33,745 nucleotides of DNA from a virus: IMG/VR virus record IMGVR_UViG_3300007734_000599, positions 1-33,745 of that record. One strand, written 5' to 3'. Each line of letters opens with the position of its first letter. Positions within the stretch are counted from its first letter, which is position 1. Below are positions 1-7,903 of the stretch, piece by piece. The translations under genes and the position numbers were made by a program. The notes beneath the pieces are model-generated. The model was not told where the DNA came from. It saw nothing but the letters and a program-made list of their open reading frames with translations, and searched no databases.

Positions 1-122
1 GAGGGCGGGATGATGAAGACCGAGCGCGTACCGATTGACTCCGTATCGCTCGATCCCGCGAATGTCCGCCGGCACGGCGAGCGGAACCTCGCGACGATCA
101 AGGCGAGCCTATCGCGCTTCGG
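1..122. repeat. Exact repeat of 32260-32381 (wrap-around overlap)
   Basis: The first 122 bases are identical by eye to 32260-32381; the first mismatch is at 123 (A here, C at 32382). The repeat begins nine bases before the ATG of the ParB-like gene, so the window opens exactly where the second ParB-like gene opens. This fits closure of a circular or permuted genome better than a gene duplication. Confidence 0.9.
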
Positions 123-501
123 ACAGCAGAAGCCGATCGTCGTCGACGCGGACGGCATCGTCCGCGCCGGCAACGGCACTTGGACGGCGGCGAAGGCGCT
201 CGGGTGGAAGGAGATCACGGTCGTCCGCACGAATCTCAAGGGAGCGGAGGCGACGGCCTACGCGATCGCGGACAACAGGACCGGCGAACTGGCGGAATGG
301 GACGACGACGCTCTCGCGCAGACACTCGCCGCGCTCCAGATCGAGGACGAGGAGCTAGCAAAGGCGACGGGCTTCATGCCGCAAGAGGTCGAGCGGGAAA
401 TTACGAACGCGATCGGAAAACAAGACGCTCCTTCCGAGTTCCCGTCCGCAGAGCGCGATGCGAACCATGCTTGTCCAAAGTGTGGATATACATGGAACTA
501 G
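10..501 (+). CDS. ParB/Srx-like domain protein with C-terminal Cys knuckle (copy 1)
   Basis: The 163-residue protein starts with a ParB N-terminal-type fold. Visible features are VPIDSVSLDPANVRRH near the N-terminus, a central GNGTWTAAKALGW (the G-x-G/H-R-x-A-A-like segment) at about 55-67, and AIADNRT at about 85-91. ParB-like proteins of this kind are common beside phage DNA methyltransferases and may bind or nick DNA; none of that is proven here. The last ~45 residues end in CPKCG, a single zinc-knuckle half. Residues 1-110 are nearly the same as the copy at 32269-32763, but the C-terminal part is quite different. The next gene's possible upstream start (492) overlaps its end. It probably acts with, or regulates, the downstream modification genes; that is an inference from position. 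Confidence 0.8.
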   Translation: MMKTERVPIDSVSLDPANVRRHGERNLATIKASLSRFGQQKPIVVDADGIVRAGNGTWTAAKALGWKEITVVRTNLKGAEATAYAIADNRTGELAEWDDDALAQTLAALQIEDEELAKATGFMPQEVEREITNAIGKQDAPSEFPSAERDANHACPKCGYTWN

Positions 502-521
502 GCGTGTACAGAATCCCGACT

Positions 522-1550
522 ATGTCAGAGATTGCGGCGACGAAGCCGAATGGTCTCCGATCGGCTTCGCTATTCGCCGGCTGTGGCGGATCGAGTCTCG
601 GATATAAGATGGCCGGATTCCGAGTCGTCTTCGCCGTTGAATTCATAGAGGCGGCGAGATTGGTCTATCGCGAGAACTTTCCAGGAACGCCGATCATCGC
701 AGACGACATAAGGACGGTCGATCCGATAGAGACAATCGAATCCATAGGAATCAAGGTTGGAGAGTTGGATGTCCTCGATGGATCGCCTCCGTGCGCATCG
801 TTCTCGACCTCTGGAAAGCGCGAGAAGCTATGGGGCAAGGAAAAAGACTATAGCGGAACGACACAGAGGACAGATGACCTCGTCGGCGTCTATGTCGACT
901 GGATCGAAAGAATCCAGCCGAAGGCATTCGTATTCGAGAATGTTGCAGGTATCGCGATCGGAAAAGCGTCTGGAGTTCTTCGCGACTTCATTGATAGGAC
1001 GAGGTCTGCGGGATACATCGTCGATTCGCGTCTTGTCGACGCAAGTTTGCTCGGCATCCCGCAATCTCGTGGAAGAGTATTCACGGTCGGAATCCGCGCG
1101 GACGCTAGACGCTCTGACTTAGAGTTCCCGAAGCCGTATCCACGGCGCGTGTCGATTGCAGAAGCATTTGGAAATGCGGAAAGCGTCGAGCCAGTAGAGT
1201 CCGAAGCATGGTCGAAGGGATACGCGATCGAAGCAGAATGGCGGAAGTGTAAGGAGGGTGGCAAATCTACGCGATATTTCAATCTGTTGAGAGCACACCG
1301 TCGACTTCCATGCCCGACAATTACGGCTATGCACTCTCAGCGTGGCGCGGCGTCTGTCATGCACCCGACGCAATGCCGAAAGTTCTCCGTAGCGGAGCTG
1401 AAGCGTCTATGCTCTTTTCCAGACGACTTCGCTATGAGAGGTACATACAAAGACCAGGCGGAGCGATTCGGCCGTGCTGTACCGCCTCTCATAACATTTG
1501 AAATCGGTCGCGCGATAGCGCGCGCACTGAAAGGGAACCAGTATGTCTGA
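522..1550 (+). CDS. C5-cytosine DNA methyltransferase with unusual motif X (GRAVPP)
   Basis: The 342-residue protein has the ordered C5-methyltransferase motifs. Motif I is FAGCGGSSLGYKMAG near the N-terminus. Motif IV is SPPCASFS with catalytic Cys91. Motif VI is FENV with Glu139. Motif VIII is PQSRGR with Arg183 and Arg185. Motif X is FGRAVPP near the C-terminus. In the family motif X is normally GNAVPP or GNSVP; here the Asn is replaced by Arg318. An Asn to Lys/Arg change at this position is known to let such an enzyme use carboxy-SAM. The gene overlaps the CmoA-like gene by 8 bases, so the two are probably co-translated. The region is AT-richer than its neighbours, suggesting later acquisition. 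Start chosen at 522; an in-frame ATG at 492 would add 10 residues. Target sequence unknown. Confidence 0.93.
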   Translation: MSEIAATKPNGLRSASLFAGCGGSSLGYKMAGFRVVFAVEFIEAARLVYRENFPGTPIIADDIRTVDPIETIESIGIKVGELDVLDGSPPCASFSTSGKREKLWGKEKDYSGTTQRTDDLVGVYVDWIERIQPKAFVFENVAGIAIGKASGVLRDFIDRTRSAGYIVDSRLVDASLLGIPQSRGRVFTVGIRADARRSDLEFPKPYPRRVSIAEAFGNAESVEPVESEAWSKGYAIEAEWRKCKEGGKSTRYFNLLRAHRRLPCPTITAMHSQRGAASVMHPTQCRKFSVAELKRLCSFPDDFAMRGTYKDQAERFGRAVPPLITFEIGRAIARALKGNQYV

Positions 1551-2277
1551 TTCGCTATCGCATATCCCAACCGGAGCATGGAAGTTCGACGAGACGGTCG
1601 GAGAATGCTTCGACGACATGGTCGAGCGATCGGTTCCCCTCTACAGGGAGACGCTTGACCTGCTTGCCCGCATGGCGATCCCACACCTCGGATCAGGACG
1701 AAGCGGTACCATGGTCGACCTCGGGTGCTCGAACGGCAACGCCATCGACCGCATCCTCTCAGTCGCATCCGAAGATCCCAAGAATGGAAAGATCAGGGTG
1801 GTCGGCGTGGACCGAGAGCAGCACATGCTCGACCGATGCCGTGCCAGACACGGAGCGACCATCGAGCTCATCAAGCACGACTTGTCGGAACCGCTTCCGT
1901 ACCGAATCCACGCGCTGAAGCCGGACTGCGTGTTCCTGCTGTGGACCGCCCAGTTCATCGCCCTTGAGCACAGGGCGCGCCTCTTCAGGGAGATCAGGGA
2001 GTCGATCAGCCCTTCTGGAGCGTTGTTCGTCGCCGAGAAGCTGAGAGGACAGACCTCGCGGTTCCAGAATGCGCTCGACAGGCAGTACAGGGACTTCAAG
2101 GTGCGCAACGGCGGGTATTCGCGCGAGGCCGTAGATGCTAAGGCGAAGTCGCTTGAGGGAGTACTGGTCTCCCTCTCCGCTCCAGAGCAGAAGCAGTTCA
2201 TGCAGAACGAGGGATGGAGCGTAGAGGAGGTGACGCGCTACCTTGGCTTTGCCTCGTACTATTGCATTCCACGATGA
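1543..2277 (+). CDS. CmoA-like carboxy-SAM synthase homologue
   Basis: The 244-residue protein aligns along nearly its whole length, from memory, with E. coli CmoA (247 aa). CmoA converts SAM and prephenate into carboxy-S-adenosylmethionine. Shared landmarks are WKFDETVGECFDDMVERSVP (11-32 region), SAM-binding VDLGCSNGNA (58-67), VGVD with Asp90, MLDRCRAR (95-102), TAQF, SGALFVAEK, NGGYS and the C-terminal aromatic stretch. CmoA's usual partner CmoB (tRNA wobble uridine) is not encoded; its neighbour is a DNA C5-methyltransferase overlapping by 8 bases. One caution: the CmoA Arg199 said to hold the carboxylate aligns with Ala201 here, though Lys202 is adjacent. It may make carboxy-SAM, a different SAM analogue, or act as a plain methyltransferase. 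Confidence 0.82.
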   Translation: MSDSLSHIPTGAWKFDETVGECFDDMVERSVPLYRETLDLLARMAIPHLGSGRSGTMVDLGCSNGNAIDRILSVASEDPKNGKIRVVGVDREQHMLDRCRARHGATIELIKHDLSEPLPYRIHALKPDCVFLLWTAQFIALEHRARLFREIRESISPSGALFVAEKLRGQTSRFQNALDRQYRDFKVRNGGYSREAVDAKAKSLEGVLVSLSAPEQKQFMQNEGWSVEEVTRYLGFASYYCIPR

Positions 2278-2294
2278 ACGGAGCATTGTAAGTT

Positions 2295-2615
2295 ATGGCA
2301 AGACCTAAGGCCGACATCAAGCCGGAGCAGGTCGCCGCGCTCGCGCGCATCGGATGCACGCAGGAGGAGATCGCCGCCGTCCTGAAATGCACTCCGCGTA
2401 CCCTGCGGAACCGCTTCAAGGAGGAGATCCGGAGCGGCATGGACGAGATGCGCGCGAGCATCCGCCGATGGCAGTACATGAAGGCGAAGGACGGCAATGT
2501 CGCCATGCTCATCTGGCTCGGCAAGCAGTACCTCGGACAGAAGGACAGGACCGAGGAGACGCACAAGGCCGAGGTCATCGAGATCGAGCGCATCGCGCCG
2601 AAGATGCTCGAGTGA
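2295..2615 (+). CDS. terS: Small terminase subunit (copy 1)
   Basis: The 106-residue protein is basic at the N-terminus (ARPKADIKPEQVAALAR) and has a helix-turn-helix stretch, CTQEEIAAVLKCTPRTLRNRF (about 21-41). A C-terminal helical part (YMKAKDGNVAMLIWLGKQYLGQKD) is typical of phage small terminases, which bind the packaging site and hand DNA to the large subunit. It sits directly upstream of the large terminase with a GTGA overlap. Its first ~100 residues are identical, except for Ala2, to the truncated copy at 33447-33745. Confidence 0.85.
   Translation: MARPKADIKPEQVAALARIGCTQEEIAAVLKCTPRTLRNRFKEEIRSGMDEMRASIRRWQYMKAKDGNVAMLIWLGKQYLGQKDRTEETHKAEVIEIERIAPKMLE
2487..2593. repeat. Exact repeat of 33639-33745 (wrap-around overlap)
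   Basis: These 107 bases are identical by eye to the last 107 bases of the window. The nearest mismatch on the 5' side is G2486 against A33638. Further 5', mismatches become more frequent toward the modification cassette. Confidence 0.9.
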
Positions 2616-3790
2616 AGCTCCGCGTACCGGCGATAGAGTCGGTCCTCCATGACTCGCAGCGCGAGGTGTACCGATCGCTTGCGAGGTTCTCCGTCCTCGA
2701 GATCGGAAGACGATGGGGGAAGACCACTTTCGGGGAGCAGGTCGCGCTCGACGACATCATCTCGGGTCGACCCGTCGCATGGTTCGCTCCCTCCTACAAG
2801 TACTTGGCCGACCCGTGGAGATGGTTCGAGCGGACGCTCGGGCGGGTCTGTTCGCGCGTCGACAAGGTAGAGCGTCGCATGGAGTTCAGGACCGGCGGGT
2901 CGCTCGACTTCTGGACGCTCGAGGACGGAGACTCCGGGCGCGGCCGCTCCTACTCGCGGATCATCGTCGACGAGGCGGGATTCGCCCCAGGCCTTCTCGC
3001 ATGGTGGAGATCCGTCGCACGGGCGACCCTCGCGGATCGGAAGGGAGGAGCGATCTTCCTCGGCACTCCGAAGGGTACTGGGGACTTCCATCGACTCTTC
3101 CTCGAGGCGGAGGGAGACACGGCCGGCGAGTGGCGCGCGTTCCGACTCGGCAGCGCGGCGAACCCCCATCTCGATCCCGCCGAGATCGAGGCGGCCAGAC
3201 GGTCGCTTCCCGCCGAGATATTCGCGCAGGAGTTCGAGGGCGTTCCCGCCGAGGACGGAGGGAACCCGTTCGGCCTCGACGCGATCAGGGACTGCATCGG
3301 ACCGATGTCGTCCGCCGATCCCGAATGCTACGGAGTCGACCTCGCGAAGAGTTCGGACTTCACGGTCGCGGTGGGACTCGATCGAGACGGATGCGTATGC
3401 CGGATTGAGCGATGGCAGTCCCCGTGGTCGGTCACGCGCGAGCGGCTCGCGCGGATGATCGGGGACAAGATCGCGCAGATCGACTCGACGGGAGTCGGTG
3501 ATCCGATCGTCGAGGATCTCCGCAAGGTCTGCCGGCGCGCCGAGGGATTCAAGTTCACCTCGCAGAGCAAGCAGCAGTTGATGGAGGGACTCCAGATCGC
3601 GATACAGACGCGGGAGATCCGCTATCCAGACGGATGGCTGCGGTCTGAATTGGAGTCCTTCGGATTCCGATACTCAGGTCGGAGCGTCTCCTACGAGGCG
3701 ACCGTCGGTCACGACGACGGAGTGTGCGCGCTCGCGCTCGCCGTCCATGCGAGGAGATCGAGGAGGCCGCTGCTCCTGAAGGTTCTATGA
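2612..3790 (+). CDS. terL: Large terminase subunit (packaging ATPase/nuclease)
   Basis: The 392-residue protein powers DNA packaging. Walker A is GRRWGKTT (32-39), Walker B is IIVDE with Asp120-Glu121, and the coupling segment is GTPKG (151-155). The RNase H-like nuclease half starts near YGVDLAKSSDFTV (Asp243) and has IDSTGVGDP (Asp291). The GTG start at 2612 overlaps the small terminase stop (GTGA); no better ATG lies nearby. The length is at the short end for the family but both halves are present. The portal ATG overlaps its stop. Confidence 0.93.
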   Translation: MKLRVPAIESVLHDSQREVYRSLARFSVLEIGRRWGKTTFGEQVALDDIISGRPVAWFAPSYKYLADPWRWFERTLGRVCSRVDKVERRMEFRTGGSLDFWTLEDGDSGRGRSYSRIIVDEAGFAPGLLAWWRSVARATLADRKGGAIFLGTPKGTGDFHRLFLEAEGDTAGEWRAFRLGSAANPHLDPAEIEAARRSLPAEIFAQEFEGVPAEDGGNPFGLDAIRDCIGPMSSADPECYGVDLAKSSDFTVAVGLDRDGCVCRIERWQSPWSVTRERLARMIGDKIAQIDSTGVGDPIVEDLRKVCRRAEGFKFTSQSKQQLMEGLQIAIQTREIRYPDGWLRSELESFGFRYSGRSVSYEATVGHDDGVCALALAVHARRSRRPLLLKVL

Positions 3791-6700
3791 ATCCACTCCG
3801 ACGAATCATCAAGGCGGCATTCGACTCGCGCAGGTACATCCGGTCGACGATGGCGATGCTGTCGGGAGGGACCGGAGCGCGCCGTCCCGACTTCGACTAC
3901 AAGGCAGCCGTCAACTCGTACCGCTCCTGGGTGTACGCGGCGGCGAATCTGAACGCCGTAGCGGTCGCGTCCGTCCCGCTTCGCCTCTATGTGAGATCCG
4001 GTGGAGGCGCGAAGCTCTGGAGGACATCGAAGGTCGCGTCACGCTCGAAGGCGTATCTCTCCGGCTCTCTTGCGCAGCGTCCGTCCGCGCGAGTGATCCG
4101 CAAGGCTGCGGAGATGGGCGAGGGATTCGAGGTCGTCACCGACACGCATCCGATCCTCGAGCTTCTCTCGAAGGTCAATCCGTACCAGAACGGATACGAT
4201 GCGACAGTCCTTCGCGTCCTCCACACGGAACTCACGGGCAACGCGTATCTCCATCCCGTCATCGACCGCGAACTCGGGATACCCGTCGAACTCTGGCCGA
4301 TGTTCCCGCAATGGACGGAGATCGTCCCAGGCGACGCGGCGAGCGGAGAGTTCATCTCGGGATACCGCTACGGCGCGACCGAGCAGCAGAAGCAGGACTT
4401 CGCTCCCGACGAGGTGATCCACTTCCGCCGGCCGAACCCCGCTAACCTCTACTACGGGATCGGTAAGGCCGAGGCCGCGTGGGCCGCGATCATGTCGAAC
4501 CTCGCCGTCCACGAGATGGATCTCGCGTTCTTCGAGAACAAGGGTCGTCCCGACTGGCTGCTGACGATCAAGAGCGACGCGTCGCCCGAGGAACTCGAGA
4601 GGCTCGAGGTCGAGATCGAGTCGAAGCTGAGGGGACGGAGCAGGACCGGACGCTTCCTTACGGCGACCGCCGATATCGACATCAAGCCTCTTTCGTTCCC
4701 GCCGAAGGATCTTGCGGGACGCGACGAGATCGTCGAGGAGATCGCCGCCGTGTTCGGCGTTCCCGTGTCGATGCTGAAGGCGAACGACCCGAACCTAGCG
4801 TCATCGACGACGGGATTCGCGCAATGGAAGGAGACGACCATCCTCCCCATCCTGCGGATGGACGAGGAGACGCTCAACCAGTCGCTCATCCCGCTGTTCG
4901 GCCTCGAGGGAGACGCGTTCCTCGCCTATGACAACCCAGTCGTCGAGGACGAGCGGTTCGCGCTCGAACTCAGGAGATCCGCCGTCGCCGGCGGATGGAT
5001 GACCGTCAACGAGGCTCGTGTCGATCAGGGACTCGAGCGGTCGGACGATCCCGCAGCCGATCTCCTGCTATTCTCGAATCAGCCGCTCGGAGGACCGCCT
5101 CCCGCCGCTCCGATGCCTCTGCCGGCCTCGGAGGCTCCTCTGGCGGCGAAGGCCACGGACGAGGCCGCAGGGCGCACGGACGCGCCGAGACAGGACGCTC
5201 GCCTTCTCCTCGGAGCGATCGAGGAGAAGGACGCACTCTCCGACTGCGTATCCGAAAAGATCCCGAAGCTGATCTCCGAGGGATATCCGCAGGATCAGGC
5301 GGTCGCCATCGCCTACTCCATGTGCGCCGAGGGGAAGTCCTTCGAGGACGCGATCTCCGCGCTCGAGCGCGGCGAGGCCGTCCGCGAGAAGGCGATCTCC
5401 GACATCGACACCCGTCCGCCGCAGAGCGTCGCGGACAACGCGCGGCGCGCGCTCGAGGTCAGGGCGACGAAGCCGGAATCGCAGCGCGGGATGACGGCCG
5501 TCGGCATCGCGCGAGCGCGCGACCTCCAGAACAGGAAGCCGCTATCCGAGGACACGATCCGCCGGATGCTCGCGTACTTCGAGCGTCACCAGTCCGACAA
5601 GCAGGGCGAGACATGGGACGAGCAGGGAAAGGGATGGCAGGCTTGGAACGGATGGGGAGGTGACGACGGATGGTCGTGGGCGCGACGGAAGGTCGAGCAG
5701 TTCGACCGCGAGCGCGAGAAGCGGATCGAGCGCGGGAAGATCAGGAAGTCGTGCGGCTGCGGATGCAAGTCCCGCTCTGGCTCCACCGATGCCGCAACGG
5801 TGGAGTCGAAGGACTGCGGCACGGGAGCCGGAGGCTTTCAGCCGGGGAACACTTGCGGAGGAGGTGAAGGTGGAGAAGGAGATGATGTCGAATCGAAACC
5901 GGCTCGAGTAGTAGAAACAGATGCCGGACATAAGGTCGAAGAGTTCGAGACCGATGCTGAATCCGCGCTAGATGTCCTCGACGACGAAGCCGACAAGAAG
6001 TCCGATGTAGTCGTCGATTGGGACGGAGCAAAAGACAAGGTAAAGAACGATGCCATTGATGGAACATCGGCGCGAGAGTCGATGAAGAAATACGAAGGTG
6101 ACCTTTATCGTGTATTCACGGATATGGCTCCAGACGCGCCAGAGGTGAATCAAGCGATGCTGTTCGCATCGAATCATGAACCGGAACGGCATGGAGGGAT
6201 GTCGAACATTGAATACAATGAAAGAAGTCTTTCGACACCTAAACAAGCGGAACAAGATATCCGCAGAATGGTCGAAGAAGGAACATTTTTCTCTCAGGAT
6301 GACGAAGACAATCTGAAGCCATCTGAGAAAGAAGAAAAGATTCAGATTGCGGAGGCGAATCGTAGAATAGAACTGATGGGTGAGCTGGATCGCGAAAGAT
6401 CAGAGAGAGCAGAGTCAGCCCTGAAGTCGATCCGAAATGAACTGGAGACAAAGGTCGCAGATAGCAGACTAAAATGCTGCGTTCGTCTTCTGCGAGGGAT
6501 ACGGAATCTTGATCCTTCGCAACTGGATGAGATGATTCAAAGCGGTTTCGTATCGCATGAGGGTCTCAACTCATGGACGACAGATCGAAAGGTCGCCGAT
6601 CTTTTCATGGGGGACGCTAGCCAAGGCGGAGTTCTTCTCGTGACCAAGTCTCCGAAGGTTGGATGGGTGAACATGATGGATTCGCGACAGGAAAAAGAAG

Positions 6701-6804
6701 TCGTTCGACCTCCCTCTTCCATGAAGATCTCGAAAGTGACACGAACCAAAGCCGGAACGATCATCGAGGTCGAGGAAGACGAGGACTACGATGGAAATAG
6801 ATAA
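3787..6804 (+). CDS. Portal protein fused to an ADP-ribosyltransferase-like C-terminal module
   Basis: The protein has 1005 residues, about twice a normal HK97-type portal. Residues ~1-440 are portal-like (NSYRSWVYAAANLNAVAVASVPLRLY; HPILELLSKVNPYQNGYD; GRDEIVEEIAAVFGVP). Residues ~500-645 hold two phage linker domains (KIPKLISEGYPQDQAVAIAYSM; DTIRRMLAYFERHQSDKQG). A Cys cluster KSCGCGC lies at 654-660. The last third comes from AT-richer DNA and has the R-S-E pattern of ADP-ribosyltransferases: LLRGI (Arg903), SWTTDRKVADLF (Ser929, Thr931) and EKEVV (Glu969, Glu971). The portal part forms the head vertex. The last part may be a toxin carried in or on the virion or cleaved off; that is inferred. 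ATG overlaps the terL stop (ATGA). Confidence 0.85.
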   Translation: MNPLRRIIKAAFDSRRYIRSTMAMLSGGTGARRPDFDYKAAVNSYRSWVYAAANLNAVAVASVPLRLYVRSGGGAKLWRTSKVASRSKAYLSGSLAQRPSARVIRKAAEMGEGFEVVTDTHPILELLSKVNPYQNGYDATVLRVLHTELTGNAYLHPVIDRELGIPVELWPMFPQWTEIVPGDAASGEFISGYRYGATEQQKQDFAPDEVIHFRRPNPANLYYGIGKAEAAWAAIMSNLAVHEMDLAFFENKGRPDWLLTIKSDASPEELERLEVEIESKLRGRSRTGRFLTATADIDIKPLSFPPKDLAGRDEIVEEIAAVFGVPVSMLKANDPNLASSTTGFAQWKETTILPILRMDEETLNQSLIPLFGLEGDAFLAYDNPVVEDERFALELRRSAVAGGWMTVNEARVDQGLERSDDPAADLLLFSNQPLGGPPPAAPMPLPASEAPLAAKATDEAAGRTDAPRQDARLLLGAIEEKDALSDCVSEKIPKLISEGYPQDQAVAIAYSMCAEGKSFEDAISALERGEAVREKAISDIDTRPPQSVADNARRALEVRATKPESQRGMTAVGIARARDLQNRKPLSEDTIRRMLAYFERHQSDKQGETWDEQGKGWQAWNGWGGDDGWSWARRKVEQFDREREKRIERGKIRKSCGCGCKSRSGSTDAATVESKDCGTGAGGFQPGNTCGGGEGGEGDDVESKPARVVETDAGHKVEEFETDAESALDVLDDEADKKSDVVVDWDGAKDKVKNDAIDGTSARESMKKYEGDLYRVFTDMAPDAPEVNQAMLFASNHEPERHGGMSNIEYNERSLSTPKQAEQDIRRMVEEGTFFSQDDEDNLKPSEKEEKIQIAEANRRIELMGELDRERSERAESALKSIRNELETKVADSRLKCCVRLLRGIRNLDPSQLDEMIQSGFVSHEGLNSWTTDRKVADLFMGDASQGGVLLVTKSPKVGWVNMMDSRQEKEVVRPPSSMKISKVTRTKAGTIIEVEEDEDYDGNR
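5746..5766 (+). repeat. Direct repeat, left copy, encoding KSCGCGC
   Basis: This 21-base segment matches 6890-6910 at 19 of 21 positions and encodes the same KSCGCGC peptide. Together the two copies bracket the AT-richer ADP-ribosyltransferase-like module. Confidence 0.7.
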
Positions 6805-7903
6805 GTTCGTCGGAACATCTCAGACCGTGAAGCCCGGAAGATTCAAGAAGCCTGACCACCTTCTGAACCGATCAGAAAAAGAAAATGAGAAGTCATGCGG
6901 ATGCGGATGCGGCGACCCGAAGGCGAACGCCGCGCCGGCGATCAAGCCGAGGAAGAGCGTCCGCGACGACGCGATCTCCCACAAGTCGCTCTGGACGGAA
7001 TCCATCTCGATCAAGGCGAGCCGGCGCGACGCGCAGTCGGAGTTCGACGACATCACCGAGGACGAGCGCGAGATATCGCGCAAGGTCGACCGCGTGCTAC
7101 AGGCCCAGATCCGCTCGGTGCTGAAGCAGTTGAACGCATCCGAGGCTCCGAGCGCGGAACTCACGGCGAAGGTGGAGCAGATCCTCAAGTCATCGAAATG
7201 GGACTCCGCGATCGCGGACGCGCTGCGTCCGTACTTACAGAGGTCGATCGCGCAGGGGATCTCCGTCGGAGGCGACACGGTGCGGAAGTTGGCGGACCTC
7301 GGTCCCGACTGGACTCCCGCGACGACGGAACTCGACCGATACGCCGAGAGTGAATCCGTCCGCCTCGCGACGGGAGCGGCTCGCTCGATCAACAGGTACA
7401 CGGCGGTCCGTGTTGCCGACATCATGGGAACCGCGATCGGTGACGGACTCACGGTCGACGAGATCGCCGGGAAGGTCCGCGACTGGGCCGGCAAGGCAGG
7501 AGATCCAGAGCGGCAGACGCGGAGCCGATCCGTGATGATCGCGCGGACCGAGGCGCAGCGCGCCTCGAGGGCGGCCGAGGTCGAGGCCTGGAGGCAGACG
7601 GGACTCGTCAAGGGAAAGACATGGCTCCTCGCTCCCGACCCTTGCGAGTTCTGCGAGGCCGCAGCCGCGCAGTACTCGTCGAACCCCGTTCCGCTCGACG
7701 GCGCGTTCTTCCGCAAGGGATCGACGCTCGAGGGAGCCGACGGCAACGCCATGACGCTCGACTACGAGGATGTCCAGGGTCCGCCGCTGCATCCGAACTG
7801 CCGATGCTCAATGCAGCCGGTCCTCGACCCGATGTTCTCCGAGATCGAAGCGGACATCGAGCGGCAACTGAAGGAATCACTCGAGCAGGGCGGTGAAGCA
7901 TGA
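6791..7903 (+). CDS. MuF-like head morphogenesis protein
   Basis: The 370-residue protein carries the MuF domain in its C-terminal half: MIARTEAQRASRAAEVEAW, the metal-type pair DPCEFC, and GPPLHPNCRCSM. MuF proteins are minor head proteins that ride in the capsid and interact with the portal. The N-terminal ~33 residues are AT-rich and precede KSCGCGC (34-40), the same peptide as in the portal protein at 654-660. Its ATG overlaps the portal stop by 14 bases. The original N-terminus may have been rearranged when the upstream module was inserted. Confidence 0.85.
   Translation: MEIDKFVGTSQTVKPGRFKKPDHLLNRSEKENEKSCGCGCGDPKANAAPAIKPRKSVRDDAISHKSLWTESISIKASRRDAQSEFDDITEDEREISRKVDRVLQAQIRSVLKQLNASEAPSAELTAKVEQILKSSKWDSAIADALRPYLQRSIAQGISVGGDTVRKLADLGPDWTPATTELDRYAESESVRLATGAARSINRYTAVRVADIMGTAIGDGLTVDEIAGKVRDWAGKAGDPERQTRSRSVMIARTEAQRASRAAEVEAWRQTGLVKGKTWLLAPDPCEFCEAAAAQYSSNPVPLDGAFFRKGSTLEGADGNAMTLDYEDVQGPPLHPNCRCSMQPVLDPMFSEIEADIERQLKESLEQGGEA
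6890..6910 (+). repeat. Direct repeat, right copy, encoding KSCGCGC
   Basis: Second copy of the 21-base repeat (see 5746-5766). The AT-rich stretch ends here and high-GC sequence resumes within a few codons. Confidence 0.7.

Noticed and set aside
1543-2277. Host-type CmoA acting with CmoB on tRNA
   Set aside because: No CmoB-like gene is present and the partner is a DNA C5-methyltransferase with a co-translational overlap. A tRNA role remains possible but is the weaker reading.
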